A stretch of 64,000 bases of DNA from CAWDXG01 sp963822115 (GTDB lineage Bacteria; Myxococcota_A; Polyangia; Polyangiales; Polyangiaceae): positions 62,001 through 126,000 of the forward strand of contig CAWGGM010000006.1 in assembly GCA_963822115.1 (NCBI GenBank), given 5' to 3'. Positions 43,246 through 52,085 of this stretch are shown here, one piece after another; position 1 is the stretch's first letter, and each line of letters starts with the position of its first letter. Made by a program: the position numbers and the translations under genes. The notes under the pieces are model-generated. The model saw only the letters and a program-made list of their open reading frames with translations, was not told where the DNA came from and searched no databases.

Positions 43246-43613
43246 AGCCATGGCACCTGCAACGCTCCTAGGACTTGGGCCGGAGGTACCCGATTGGTCG
43301 GGGCTTGTCCTCCTGCGTCCGTACGGCCTCATCGCCGGCGGAACGTGGCGCAATCGACGTCACGAGCAGCCGCATCTGAAACGACATCGGGGGCAAGGCG
43401 AGACTGCAGACGATTTCGAGCATTGGTTTCACGGGGACCCTCCTCGGGGGCGTGGCTTGGTCAAGCACGGCTCAACTGCCGGATGGTGGAGTAGTGTGCA
43501 CGCATGTCGCCGGCTGCGTAAAAGCCGTTTTCCTCGTGGCCCGCTATCTCCGGCACGGACTTCGAGCCAGCGATTTCGGGGCGCCACCGAACCGACCCAG
43601 CACCAGGAGCGCG
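43246..43613. promoter_or_regulatory. 368-base region upstream of cas3, no gene supported
   Basis: Between the WYL gene and cas3 I see no convincing coding sequence; short open frames on either strand lack codon bias and homology signals. The effector operon promoter is expected here. A good AGGAG ribosome binding site precedes cas3 at 43604-43608. No clear dyad was found. Confidence 0.35.
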
Positions 43614-46265
43614 ATGTCTGACTATCCAAATTGGTTCGAGGCGGTCTGTGGATTCGAACCTCATCCCTGGCAGGCAGAGCTGGGCGCTGCCAAAGCGCTG
43701 GAAGATCGCCTGCTGCGGGTACCCACCGGCTTCGGCAAAACGGCAGGTGTCGTGCTCGCGTGGCTCTACAACGCGGTGGAGCGGAGCGACGCCACCTGGC
43801 CGCGGCGCCTGGTGTTCACGCTGCCGATGCGCGTGCTGGTCGAGCAGACGGAGCGCGCGATATCCGGGTGGCTGCGCCAAGCCGGCGCGGCGGAGGGGGT
43901 GGGCCTGCACGTTCTGATGGGCGGTAGCGACGCTGGCGATTGGGCCCTCTCGCCGGAGCGACCCGCGATCCTGGTCGGGACGCAGGACATGTTGCTGTCG
44001 CGCGCCCTGAACCGCGGCTATGCGGCACCGCGGGCGCGGTGGCCTGTGGATTTCGGACTGCTGCAGCACGACGCGCTGTGGGTGCTCGACGAGATCCAGC
44101 TCATGGATGTGGGACTCGCGACCAGCGCGCAGCTCGGCGCGTTCAGAGCGGCCGACGCCGCAGCGGCTCGCGGCAGTTTGCGCCCCACGGCGACTTGGTG
44201 GATGAGCGCCACGTTGCAGCCGGACTGGCTCGCAACCGTCGACGTGGCGGAGCGCGTGCCGGAGCTGGAGCAGGGCCTGCTGCGCATCCCGGCTTCGGCG
44301 CGTACCGGCGGCCTCTGGAGCGTGAAGAAGAACCTCGCTCGCCGGGCGGATGTGACCACGCCCGCGGAGATTGCGGAAACGGCGCTCGCAATGCATCAGG
44401 CGGGCAACGTGAGCCTGGTCGTTGTCAACCGCGTCGATACGGCCACGGCGGTATTCGACGAACTCGACAAGCGGCTGTCGCAGGGGAAAGGCAACAAGCG
44501 CACGCGACGGGACGATGCTCCGGACCTGCGCCTGGTCCACAGCCGTTTCCGTGGTGCGGAACGTGCTGGCTGGGCCGAGGAGTTCCTGCGCCGGGACGCG
44601 ACGCTGCCCGAGCCCGGCCGCATCGTCGTGGCGACGCAGGTCGTGGAAGCCGGCGTCGACATCTCCGCGCGGCTGCTCGTCAGCGATCTCGCTCCCTGGC
44701 CAAGCCTGGTGCAGCGATTCGGTCGCGCAGCGCGCTATGCAGGCGAGGCCGGCGAAGTCTGCGTAGTCGGGGCGGTGCCGAAGGACGAGGGGAAGGCCCT
44801 GCCCTACTCGCCGGGGGAGCTCGCCGCGGCCGAGGAGGCGCTATCGCAACTGCTGTCCGGCGGGGCCGACGTGTCGCCAGCCAGCCTGGAAGCCTTCGAG
44901 GAGGCCTTGGCAGCAGATCCCGAGGGCGCCGGGCTCATCGAGCGGCTCTACCCCTACGACCCCATGCACGTCCTCAGGCGTCGCGATCTGGACGAACTCT
45001 TCGACACCGCGCCGGACCTGAGCGGCAACGACCTCGACGTGAGCCGCTACATCCGCTCCGGGGAGGAGCGCGACGTTAGCGTGTTCTGGCGTCCGGTCGA
45101 GGACGGCGCGCGCTCGATGCCGGTCAAGGAGGTCGGCCCGGTCGAGCGCCAGGAGCTTTGCCCGGCCCCGATTGGCGAAGCGCGCAAGTGGCTCGCCGAC
45201 AAGCCCTTCTACGTGCTCGACTACGTTGAAGGCGTCTGGACGCGAGGGAACGTCTGGCAACTCCATCCCGGGTTGCGCCTACTGGTTCCGGCGCAGACAG
45301 GCGGATATTCGCCAGAACGCGGCTGGGATCCGAAGGCCTCCGGGCCCGTCCTTGCTCCGCCGGTCCACGCCACGACGGACGACGTCGCCCAGCGCTACGA
45401 CCAGTCGGCGGAGAGTGAAGAAGACGACAGCCTTTCCGTCGCGGGCTGGAAGACCATCGCCACGCACGGGCGAGAAGCGGGCGAGCAGATGCGACAGCTC
45501 GCACAGGCGCTAGGACTCGACGCGGATACGGCACGGCTGCTGGAGCTTGCGGCGCGCTGGCATGACACCGGCAAGGCGCATGAGGTCTTCCAGGGGGCCA
45601 TCAAAGACGACGCACGGCAGGCCGCGCAGAAGTACGGCGAGCGGCGCGATCTCGCGAAGGCGCCGGATGGTGCGTGGCGCCGCCCCCACCCGTATCCCGA
45701 GCGGAAGGGGTTCCGCCACGAACTGGCGAGCACGCTCGCGCTGTTCGAGCTGCTCCGGCGGGTGGATCCGACGCACCCCGCGCTGCTGGGCCCCCACCTG
45801 GAACTGATGCAGGCCATGGGCGACGAGCCTCCAGATCTGGAACAGGAGCTGCGCCTATCGGCGGACCATCCACTCGCAGCCGAGCTCGCGTCGCTCGCGC
45901 CCGAAGAGTTCGACCTCGTCGCATTCCTCGTGTGTGCGCATCACGGCAAGGTGCGCTGCGCCTGGACGGGCACGCCGCACGATCAAGAGCGCGGAGAGGG
46001 CGACATCCATGGCGTACGTGACGGCGATACGCTGCCCGCGTTCGAGCTGTGCGACGCCCAGGGGGAGCGTCGCGAACTGCCGGCCCTCGAGCTCTCCCTG
46101 TCGGCCGCGGAAATGGGCCTCGGCCGACTCTACGGCGCGTCGTGGACGGAACGCGTGAGCCGGCTGCGCGAAACACATGGACCGTTCAAGCTCGCGTACC
46201 TCGAAGCGCTGCTACGCGCTGCCGACGCGCGCGCGTCACGGCTGAGCACCGCGGAGGACGCATGA
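43614..46265 (+). CDS. cas3: CRISPR-associated helicase/nuclease Cas3, type I-G
   Basis: An 883-residue Cas3 with the reversed order typical of type I-G: helicase first, HD nuclease last. ATG 43614 follows AGGAG. Helicase motifs: RVPTGFGKTAG (Lys42), LVFTLPMRVLVEQTE, DEIQ at 159-162 (in place of DEAH), WWMSATLQPD, and VVATQVVEAGVDISARLLVS with QRFGRAAR. The HD domain begins at about 630 with ARWHDTGKAHEVF (His650-Asp651), RHELASTLAL, and VCAHHGKVR. It degrades invader DNA after Cascade binding. Its last codon overlaps the start of csx17 (ATGA). Confidence 0.95.
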   Translation: MSDYPNWFEAVCGFEPHPWQAELGAAKALEDRLLRVPTGFGKTAGVVLAWLYNAVERSDATWPRRLVFTLPMRVLVEQTERAISGWLRQAGAAEGVGLHVLMGGSDAGDWALSPERPAILVGTQDMLLSRALNRGYAAPRARWPVDFGLLQHDALWVLDEIQLMDVGLATSAQLGAFRAADAAAARGSLRPTATWWMSATLQPDWLATVDVAERVPELEQGLLRIPASARTGGLWSVKKNLARRADVTTPAEIAETALAMHQAGNVSLVVVNRVDTATAVFDELDKRLSQGKGNKRTRRDDAPDLRLVHSRFRGAERAGWAEEFLRRDATLPEPGRIVVATQVVEAGVDISARLLVSDLAPWPSLVQRFGRAARYAGEAGEVCVVGAVPKDEGKALPYSPGELAAAEEALSQLLSGGADVSPASLEAFEEALAADPEGAGLIERLYPYDPMHVLRRRDLDELFDTAPDLSGNDLDVSRYIRSGEERDVSVFWRPVEDGARSMPVKEVGPVERQELCPAPIGEARKWLADKPFYVLDYVEGVWTRGNVWQLHPGLRLLVPAQTGGYSPERGWDPKASGPVLAPPVHATTDDVAQRYDQSAESEEDDSLSVAGWKTIATHGREAGEQMRQLAQALGLDADTARLLELAARWHDTGKAHEVFQGAIKDDARQAAQKYGERRDLAKAPDGAWRRPHPYPERKGFRHELASTLALFELLRRVDPTHPALLGPHLELMQAMGDEPPDLEQELRLSADHPLAAELASLAPEEFDLVAFLVCAHHGKVRCAWTGTPHDQERGEGDIHGVRDGDTLPAFELCDAQGERRELPALELSLSAAEMGLGRLYGASWTERVSRLRETHGPFKLAYLEALLRAADARASRLSTAEDA

Positions 46266-48427
46266 CCCTCCATGTCCACAAGCTCACGGGGTGCGCGCCC
46301 ACGCCGCTCGCCCACTATCTCAAGGGCCTGGCCATGCTGCGGCTGGTCGCCGAACAGAAAGACGCTTCGGCGCGCGGCTTCTGGAAAGACGACGCCTTCC
46401 ATCTCGCGACCGTGCTGGATCGCAAGGAGCTTTGTCGGTTCTTCCTCGAGGAGTACACGCCCACGCCACTCGTCGCGCCGTGGAATGGGGGGAGCGGCTT
46501 CTACCCGAAGGACAACAAGTCCGGATTCGATCCGATGTCGCAAGCGGGCGCGTCACGCTTCGCGGCGTACCGCCAGGCAATCGGCCTCGCCCGGGAGCTG
46601 GTGGGCGATCGCGACGAACGGCCCGCTGGCGATGACAAGGTGGACATGATCCGTCGTGCCCGCTCCGCCTGGAGCGGTGCGCTGCTCGATTGGCTGGGCG
46701 CTGCGCTGGTGCTGACCGAAGGCAAGCGACCACTGCAGTACCCCGCCCTGCTCGGTACCGGCGGGAACGACGGGCGCCTGGATTTCACCAACAACCAGAT
46801 GCAACGGCTGGTCGAACTCTTCGACGTCGACTCCGGTGCGCCACGGACCGGCAGCGCCGAGCTGCTGGACGCGGCCTTGTTCGGCGGCGCGACCCACGGG
46901 CTCGCGAGCTTCTCTGTTGGACAGTTCTATCCGGGCGCGGCCGGCGGCGCGAACGCCAGCAGCGGGTTCAGCGGTGGCGCGCACGTGAACCCCTGGGACT
47001 TCGTGTTGATGCTCGAGGGCGCCGTGACGCTCGAAGTCGCGGCGGTCAGGCGGCTCGACGCGCACGGATTGACCCAGGCCGCGGCGCCCTTTGCCGTGCA
47101 ATCGCAGGCGGAAGGCTACGCCAGCGCGGCTCCCTCGGACGAATCGCCGCGGGGCGAGCAGTGGATGCCACTGTGGGATCGACCTGCATCGCTGGCCGAC
47201 GTACGCGCGCTCTTCGTCGAGGGCCGCATGCAGACCGGGCGACACCGCGCCAAGCGGGCACTGGACGCAGCGCGGGCCGTGTCGCTGCTGGGTGTCTCCC
47301 GGGGAGTGACGGCCTTCGAGCGGTTCGCCTTTGCCGAACGAAACGGGCAGTCGAATCTGGCCGTCCCGGTCGGTCGGTGGCCCGTCGAGCCCCGGCCGCG
47401 CGTGCGCCTGCTCGAGGAGATCGACCAGTGGGTCGGCAACCTGCGGAGCCGCGCGAACGGCAACGGCGCGCCGGCGTCGCTGGAGCACGCGGTCCGCAGG
47501 ATCGACACCGCTATGTTCAACGTGTGCCGGGAAACCCGGCCAGCGCGCTGGGCCGGGCTGCTCGAAGAACTGGGCGCGGCGGAGGATCTGCTGGTGGCGC
47601 GCCCCAAGTCTGCCGTGGAGTTGCGTCTCCAGCCACTGCCGCGACTGTCGCCGGAGTGGGTCGCGGCCGCCAACGACGAGAGTCGCGAGTTCAGGCTTGC
47701 CGTTGCGGTCGCGTCGCAGTTCGCGCCCGGCGACCCCAAGCGCGGCACGGATCAGCGTCTGGGGCCGATCCGTGCCAATTGTCTCCCTCTGGAGCCGCAG
47801 CACTTCAGGCGCTTCAACGCGAACGCCCACGGCCTCGTTCAGGATCCGGCGGTCGTCTGGCAGGGGCGGGACAGCGTTGTCGATCTTGCTGCCATCGTGC
47901 TGAGGCGCATCACCGATGGGGCCCGCAACGGCCACGACGGTTTCCCGCTGCGCGGCATCGTTCCCGCGCGCATGGATGACGTTGACGCCTTCCTGACCGG
48001 CCAGATCGACACGCACCGGCTGGGTCGCCTCGCCCGCGGCCTCATGGCGCTCGATTGGCAGGACAGGGACGGGATCGAAGCGGCCAGCGCGTGGGCCTGG
48101 AAACGCGAGGAGCTGCCTTCATCCGCTCCTCTCTACGGGCTCTTCCGCCTGCTGTACGCCGAACCTGGGCGCGACGTCGTGTTGCGGCCGGACCCAGCGC
48201 CGGTGCGCCTGCTCGTTGGCGGGCGCCTGGACGACGCAGCGCGCGCGGCGCTCGCGCGCCTCGGCGCGCTCGGGCTGCGCCCGAAGCTGCGCCACGTGGT
48301 CGGTGAACCGGGACTGGCCCATAGACTGGCAGCGGCTATCGCGTTCCCGATCTCCACCTACGACCGCGACCGTCTGCTCGCACAAGTAGCGAAACGTACC
48401 CGCAGCGATGGTGCTGTGGCCAGCTGA
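46262..48427 (+). CDS. csx17: Type I-G Cascade large-subunit-like protein Csx17 (Cas8g)
   Basis: A 721-residue protein coupled by overlap to cas3. It begins MTLHVHKLTGCAPTPLAHYL, matching the N-terminal signature of Csx17 (HxLxGCxPxPLxxYLKALG-like), followed by LEEYTPTPLVAPWNGGSGF and KDNKSGFDPM. RLDFTNNQMQRLVELFD and FSGGAHVNPWDFVLMLEGA are also characteristic. It takes the Cas8 role in the type I-G effector: PAM recognition and Cas3 recruitment, by analogy. csb1 starts 28 bases after its stop. Confidence 0.93.
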   Translation: MTLHVHKLTGCAPTPLAHYLKGLAMLRLVAEQKDASARGFWKDDAFHLATVLDRKELCRFFLEEYTPTPLVAPWNGGSGFYPKDNKSGFDPMSQAGASRFAAYRQAIGLARELVGDRDERPAGDDKVDMIRRARSAWSGALLDWLGAALVLTEGKRPLQYPALLGTGGNDGRLDFTNNQMQRLVELFDVDSGAPRTGSAELLDAALFGGATHGLASFSVGQFYPGAAGGANASSGFSGGAHVNPWDFVLMLEGAVTLEVAAVRRLDAHGLTQAAAPFAVQSQAEGYASAAPSDESPRGEQWMPLWDRPASLADVRALFVEGRMQTGRHRAKRALDAARAVSLLGVSRGVTAFERFAFAERNGQSNLAVPVGRWPVEPRPRVRLLEEIDQWVGNLRSRANGNGAPASLEHAVRRIDTAMFNVCRETRPARWAGLLEELGAAEDLLVARPKSAVELRLQPLPRLSPEWVAAANDESREFRLAVAVASQFAPGDPKRGTDQRLGPIRANCLPLEPQHFRRFNANAHGLVQDPAVVWQGRDSVVDLAAIVLRRITDGARNGHDGFPLRGIVPARMDDVDAFLTGQIDTHRLGRLARGLMALDWQDRDGIEAASAWAWKREELPSSAPLYGLFRLLYAEPGRDVVLRPDPAPVRLLVGGRLDDAARAALARLGALGLRPKLRHVVGEPGLAHRLAAAIAFPISTYDRDRLLAQVAKRTRSDGAVAS

Positions 48428-48455
48428 GGCGCGCCACGACCACGAAGGAGAAGTC

Positions 48456-49418
48456 ATGAGCCTGGATCTGTCCCCCGTCCTGCCCGATCAGGACCCCCGC
48501 CCCAACCGCATTCTCGTGGAAGCCGATCTGAAGCCCGTGCAGGGCTCCCGGTTCCAACCCACCGGTTTCCCCGATCTCGGTGCTGCTGTGTTCGACACGC
48601 ACGACGGCACGCGGCTTCTGGTGGAGAGCCCGCAGAGCATGGCCAACCGTCTGGAAACCGTGTGCTGGGATCCTGCAGAGCACGAGCTCGTACCGGAGCT
48701 CCAAGGGCTCTCCTACGTCCGGGTCGAACAGGACGGGGAATACCTGACGAGCTCGATCACGGAAGCGCACCGGCTGAACTCGCCGTACATCCTCGAGGGC
48801 AAGGATCGCTCGTTCTTCGACCAGCTCAAACAGGAAACCGAAGGATTGGCGAAGGGCCCGCTCGACACCCGGCGGCTGGCCGCTGTCATCCTGAAGTACG
48901 ACGCCAACGCGCTCATCCACGGCCTGTTCCTCGCCAAGAAGGAGCTGGCGGGCGGGCGGCTTCGCATCCCGCGAGCACTCTCGGCTTTCGTCGAGGCAGA
49001 GGGCGTGCGCGTGGCGGCCTCCGGCGGCGTGAAGAACGACCACGTCGACCCACAGGGAGACACCAAGAAGGGCTTCGGCAACGTGCCGTTCCAGCGCGAC
49101 GAGTACACGGCCGAGAAGATCACCGCCTACTTCAGCGTCGACCTGGCGCAGATCCGCGGCTACGGCCTCGGCCCGGAGGGAGAGCGACTGCTCACAGGCT
49201 TGGCGCTGTACAAGATCGGAAGGCTGCTCGATGGTCAGCTTCGCTTCCGGACTGCATGCGACCTCGAAGTCGCGGGAACGCCGAGGGTCACACGTCCGGA
49301 GGGCTTTGCGCTCCCGAGCCTCGGTACGCTTCGTGAAGCACTCCCGGGGCTTGTCCAGGCCTGCGCCTCGGATTTCGCCGGCGACAAGGGCGTCACCCGC
49401 ATCAGCTACGCAGCCTGA
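48456..49418 (+). CDS. csb1: Type I-G backbone protein Csb1 (Cas7g)
   Basis: A 320-residue Cas7 family protein that polymerises along the crRNA. The ATG at 48456 has GAAGGAG upstream. Csb1 landmarks: LVEADLKPVQGSRFQPTGFP, LLVESPQSMANRLETVCWD, SPYILEGKD, and HGLFLAKKELAGGRLRIPRA. KNDHVDPQGDTKKGFGNVPF and RDEYTAEKITAYFSVDL are typical of the family. The tail (TCRD-like region FRTACDLEV) is conserved as well. It is followed two bases later by csb2. Confidence 0.95.
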   Translation: MSLDLSPVLPDQDPRPNRILVEADLKPVQGSRFQPTGFPDLGAAVFDTHDGTRLLVESPQSMANRLETVCWDPAEHELVPELQGLSYVRVEQDGEYLTSSITEAHRLNSPYILEGKDRSFFDQLKQETEGLAKGPLDTRRLAAVILKYDANALIHGLFLAKKELAGGRLRIPRALSAFVEAEGVRVAASGGVKNDHVDPQGDTKKGFGNVPFQRDEYTAEKITAYFSVDLAQIRGYGLGPEGERLLTGLALYKIGRLLDGQLRFRTACDLEVAGTPRVTRPEGFALPSLGTLREALPGLVQACASDFAGDKGVTRISYAA

Positions 49419-49420
49419 TC

Positions 49421-51145
49421 ATGCTCCGCCTAGCGTTCGAATTCCCCGCGGGGCGCTACCACGCCACGCCCTGGGGACGACACGTCAACGAGGGCGCCAT
49501 CGAGTGGCCCCCCAGCCCGTGGCGGATCATCCGTGCGTTGATAGCCACCGGGTTCAACAAGCTCGGGTGGGTGGACGTGCCACCGGAGGCGGTTGCGCTG
49601 GTGGAGCGCCTGTCGAGCGAGCCGCCCGACTACTGGCTGCCGCCTGCGGCGGGCGCGCACACGCGGCACTACATGCCTGTCTACAAGGGCTCAGCCGACA
49701 AGGTCATCGACGCGTTCGCGTACGTCGGCACCGGACCGGGCGCTGTGCTGGGGGTGGACTGGCCTGTCGCGCTGTCCGAGGAAGAGGATCGCATGCTGGA
49801 CACGCTTCTTCCTCGCTTCACCTATCTCGGGCGCGCGGAGTCGTGGGTCGACGCGCGGCGGATTGGAGCGATGCCCGAGGGCCTCGATCGCTGTGCTCCT
49901 TCGGAGACGGCACCGGCCCCTGGCTACGAACGCATCGAACTGCTCGCACCACAAACGGCGCAGGACTATGCCGAATGGCGGGCGGTTGCCTTCGAGCGGG
50001 AGCACGAAGCGACGCTCGCGAGCGAACGCGAACGCGCACAGAAGAAGGGCAAGGCCGGCCCAAAGAAACTCGGCAAGAAGCAGCTGGCGCGAATCGACGA
50101 GCTCATCCCGCCGACACTGGTCGACGCGCTTCGCGTCGACACCGCGAGCTTGCACAAAGCCGGGTGGAACCAGCCACCGGGAGCGCGAGTGCTGTCGTAC
50201 TGGCGCCGGGACGATGCGTTGCGGCACACAGTAGCGACGCGCTCGCGTGCGCAGAAACGGACGCGGGTCGACACTGCGCTGCTGGCGATCTCTTCGGACA
50301 CGGCGAATGGGGAAGCCTTGCCAAGATTCGTCGATAGCCTCGTCCGCGCAGAACGTCTGCATGCCGAGCTCGTGTCTGCTTCATCATGGGACGGCGAGGA
50401 ACCGTCGCCCTGCCTCACCGGCAAGGCTACGTCGGGCAAACCGTTGCGCGGGCACCAACACTCCCACCTGCTGCCGCTGTGCCTGGAGGGCGCCGAAGTA
50501 GCCTCGGAGAAGCGACTCGATCACTTCCTCGTGTTCGCACCAATGGGATTCGACGAGGGTGCCCTCGCAGCCGTGCGCAGGCTTCGGGAAACCCGGCGAA
50601 AGGCGAACGTACCGAAGCTCTTCCTGACCCTCGCGGGGCTCGGTCAACTTCACGACTTCGAGCATCTGGTCCGTCACGTCCGGCGCGCCGCCTCGTGGGT
50701 CAGCGCCACACCCTTCGTGCCCCCGCGGCATCTCAAGCCAAGAGGAGCCAATTCGCTGGAAGGACAGGTCCGCGCCGAACTCGCATCGCGAGGGCTGCCG
50801 ATGCCCACAGCGCTCGAGGTGGAAATCGAGCGGGGTAGCGAGCGCGAGTACGCCGATCTCGACACGTTCTGGCAGCTGTGGCGCCAGCGAACGCCAACGG
50901 TCGCCCTCTCCGCCGAAGCAGCAAACAGCTCGCCATCACCCAGGCTCTCCACCCGCTGGCGCCACTTCCGTCGCGAGCGCATCCGCGACAACCGCCGTCC
51001 ACCGGTCGCCGCTGGTTTTGGTCTGCGCCTGGTGTTCGACGAGCCCGTCAGGGGCCCTATTGCACTGGGGTACGCATCACACTTCGGGCTGGGCGTATTC
51101 GAACCAGAAGGGGAGGACGCAAGAGTAGCCGCGGCAGCCGAGTAG
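49421..51145 (+). CDS. csb2: Type I-G Csb2, Cas5-Cas6 fusion
   Basis: A 574-residue protein that combines the crRNA 5'-handle binding subunit (Cas5) and the crRNA-processing endonuclease (Cas6). It starts MLRLAFEFPAGRYHATPWGR, then EGAIEWPPSPWRIIRALIAT, both typical of Csb2. The Cas6 part contains GKPLRGHQHSHLLPLCLEG (His345 and His347 as candidate catalytic residues) and GPIALGYASHFGLGVFEP, the Gly-rich C-terminal loop. A highly charged insert (RAQKKGKAGPKKLGKKQ) lies near residue 210. It is the last gene of the effector operon. The reverse-strand toxin gene ends 68 bases later. Confidence 0.94.
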   Translation: MLRLAFEFPAGRYHATPWGRHVNEGAIEWPPSPWRIIRALIATGFNKLGWVDVPPEAVALVERLSSEPPDYWLPPAAGAHTRHYMPVYKGSADKVIDAFAYVGTGPGAVLGVDWPVALSEEEDRMLDTLLPRFTYLGRAESWVDARRIGAMPEGLDRCAPSETAPAPGYERIELLAPQTAQDYAEWRAVAFEREHEATLASERERAQKKGKAGPKKLGKKQLARIDELIPPTLVDALRVDTASLHKAGWNQPPGARVLSYWRRDDALRHTVATRSRAQKRTRVDTALLAISSDTANGEALPRFVDSLVRAERLHAELVSASSWDGEEPSPCLTGKATSGKPLRGHQHSHLLPLCLEGAEVASEKRLDHFLVFAPMGFDEGALAAVRRLRETRRKANVPKLFLTLAGLGQLHDFEHLVRHVRRAASWVSATPFVPPRHLKPRGANSLEGQVRAELASRGLPMPTALEVEIERGSEREYADLDTFWQLWRQRTPTVALSAEAANSSPSPRLSTRWRHFRRERIRDNRRPPVAAGFGLRLVFDEPVRGPIALGYASHFGLGVFEPEGEDARVAAAAE

Positions 51146-51213
51146 GCGAATCGAGCTGTGCCGTTGCTGCCTCCTTTCCACGATTGGGACGTCTTGCCTG
51201 GCTCGCGAACGCC

Positions 51214-51633
51214 CTACTTCGAGATCACCTCGAAGAACTCCCGCGGCGTGACGATGCGGATCCCGTCGTGTTCCTCGAGTGTGAGTAGATCGGAGTCGCC
51301 GATGACGATCACGTTGGCGCGGCCCTCCATGGCGGCAGACAGGACGGCGTCGTCCTCGGGATCGCGGCAGACGCCGTCTGCTCGGCCCGTGTCCTCGACG
51401 ACATCGGCAAGCAGAGCGAGATCGGCGAGCCACAACAGGGCCTCGTCCGCGTCCTCTAGGTATCGGCGGATCTTCCGCAGCGCGAGCGCCGCCTCGACCT
51501 CCCCGATGATGGCGGGCGAGAGCACCAGCTCGAAGGCGTCACGCTCCAGCAGCGTGGCGATGACGCGGCCGGGGGTTCCGCCCGGACGGATCGCGGCGCT
51601 GATGATGACGTTCGCGTCGAGGAGCGCCCGCAC
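51214..51633 (-). CDS. PIN-domain toxin embedded in the CRISPR-Cas locus
   Basis: A 139-residue PIN-domain ribonuclease of the type II toxin-antitoxin group (COG1569-like). GTG (complement of 51631-51633) starts MRALLDANVIISAAIRPGG with Asp6; other acidic residues are in LSPAIIGEVEAAL, CRDPEDDAVLSAA and VIGDSDLLTLEEHDGI. PIN toxins cut tRNA, rRNA or mRNA when the antitoxin is lost. It is preceded by the antitoxin gene on the same strand, 6 bases apart. The pair lies in reverse between csb2 and cas4-cas1, so it interrupts the cas gene set. Confidence 0.88.
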   Translation of the reverse strand: MRALLDANVIISAAIRPGGTPGRVIATLLERDAFELVLSPAIIGEVEAALALRKIRRYLEDADEALLWLADLALLADVVEDTGRADGVCRDPEDDAVLSAAMEGRANVIVIGDSDLLTLEEHDGIRIVTPREFFEVISK

Positions 51634-51639
51634 GCGTGG

Positions 51640-51969
51640 CTACTTGCGCTTGCCGCGGGGCCGCTCGGGTCGGCGCGCCGCAGCCGACTTGCGGCGTCGC
51701 CGGCGAACGGCGCGTTGCGCTTCAAGCGCGGTGTCCATCGCTTCCTGCTCGGAAAGCTGCTCCCCGCTGGCGCCCTTCTGCAATTCGAGAAACTGTAGCG
51801 CGTGCTGGCGGGCGAAGCGCCGCATCTGGTCGAGCCGCTCGATGGGCACCAGGGCAGCAAGCGGCTGGCCCTTGCGCTCGATGATGAACTCGTCGTGCCG
51901 CAGCGCCACTCGGTTCAACAGGTCGCCGATGCGCGCCCGCACCTCCATGGTCGAGATCTTCTCGGTCAT
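51640..51969 (-). CDS. Phd/YefM-type antitoxin
   Basis: A 109-residue antitoxin. The ATG (complement of 51967-51969) has AGGAG seven bases away; upstream codons in the frame were not used because they lack this site. The N-terminal DNA-binding fold is typical (MTEKISTMEVRARIGDLLNR, EFIIERKGQPLAALVPIERL). The C-terminal half is helical and ends in a strongly basic tail (AVRRRRRKSAAARRPERPRG). It should neutralise the PIN protein and repress its own promoter. That promoter faces cas4-cas1 across 116 bases. Confidence 0.87.
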   Translation of the reverse strand: MTEKISTMEVRARIGDLLNRVALRHDEFIIERKGQPLAALVPIERLDQMRRFARQHALQFLELQKGASGEQLSEQEAMDTALEAQRAVRRRRRKSAAARRPERPRGKRK

Positions 51970-52008
51970 CGGGCGACTCCTGACTCTAGCATCACAGCGA
52001 ACACCATC

Positions 52009-52021
52009 AACTATCATAGTT
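52009..52021. promoter_or_regulatory. AT-rich palindrome between the antitoxin and cas4-cas1
   Basis: AACTATCATAGTT is a 6+1+6 inverted repeat in an otherwise GC-rich window. It lies 40 bases upstream of the antitoxin start and 64 bases upstream of the cas4-cas1 start. Phd-type antitoxins bind small AT-rich palindromes, so this is a good candidate operator, possibly acting on both directions. Confidence 0.55.
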
Positions 52022-52085
52022 ACTCGGGGTCGCCGAAGCAAACCCGGCGAGCGCCCGGGAGCGGCAGGCAACGGGAGAGGATGAC

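Noticed and set aside
43452..43613. Upstream extension of cas3 to ATG 43452
   Set aside because: The extra residues have no Cas3 similarity, while ATG 43614 has AGGAG at proper spacing and starts the conserved helicase N-terminus.
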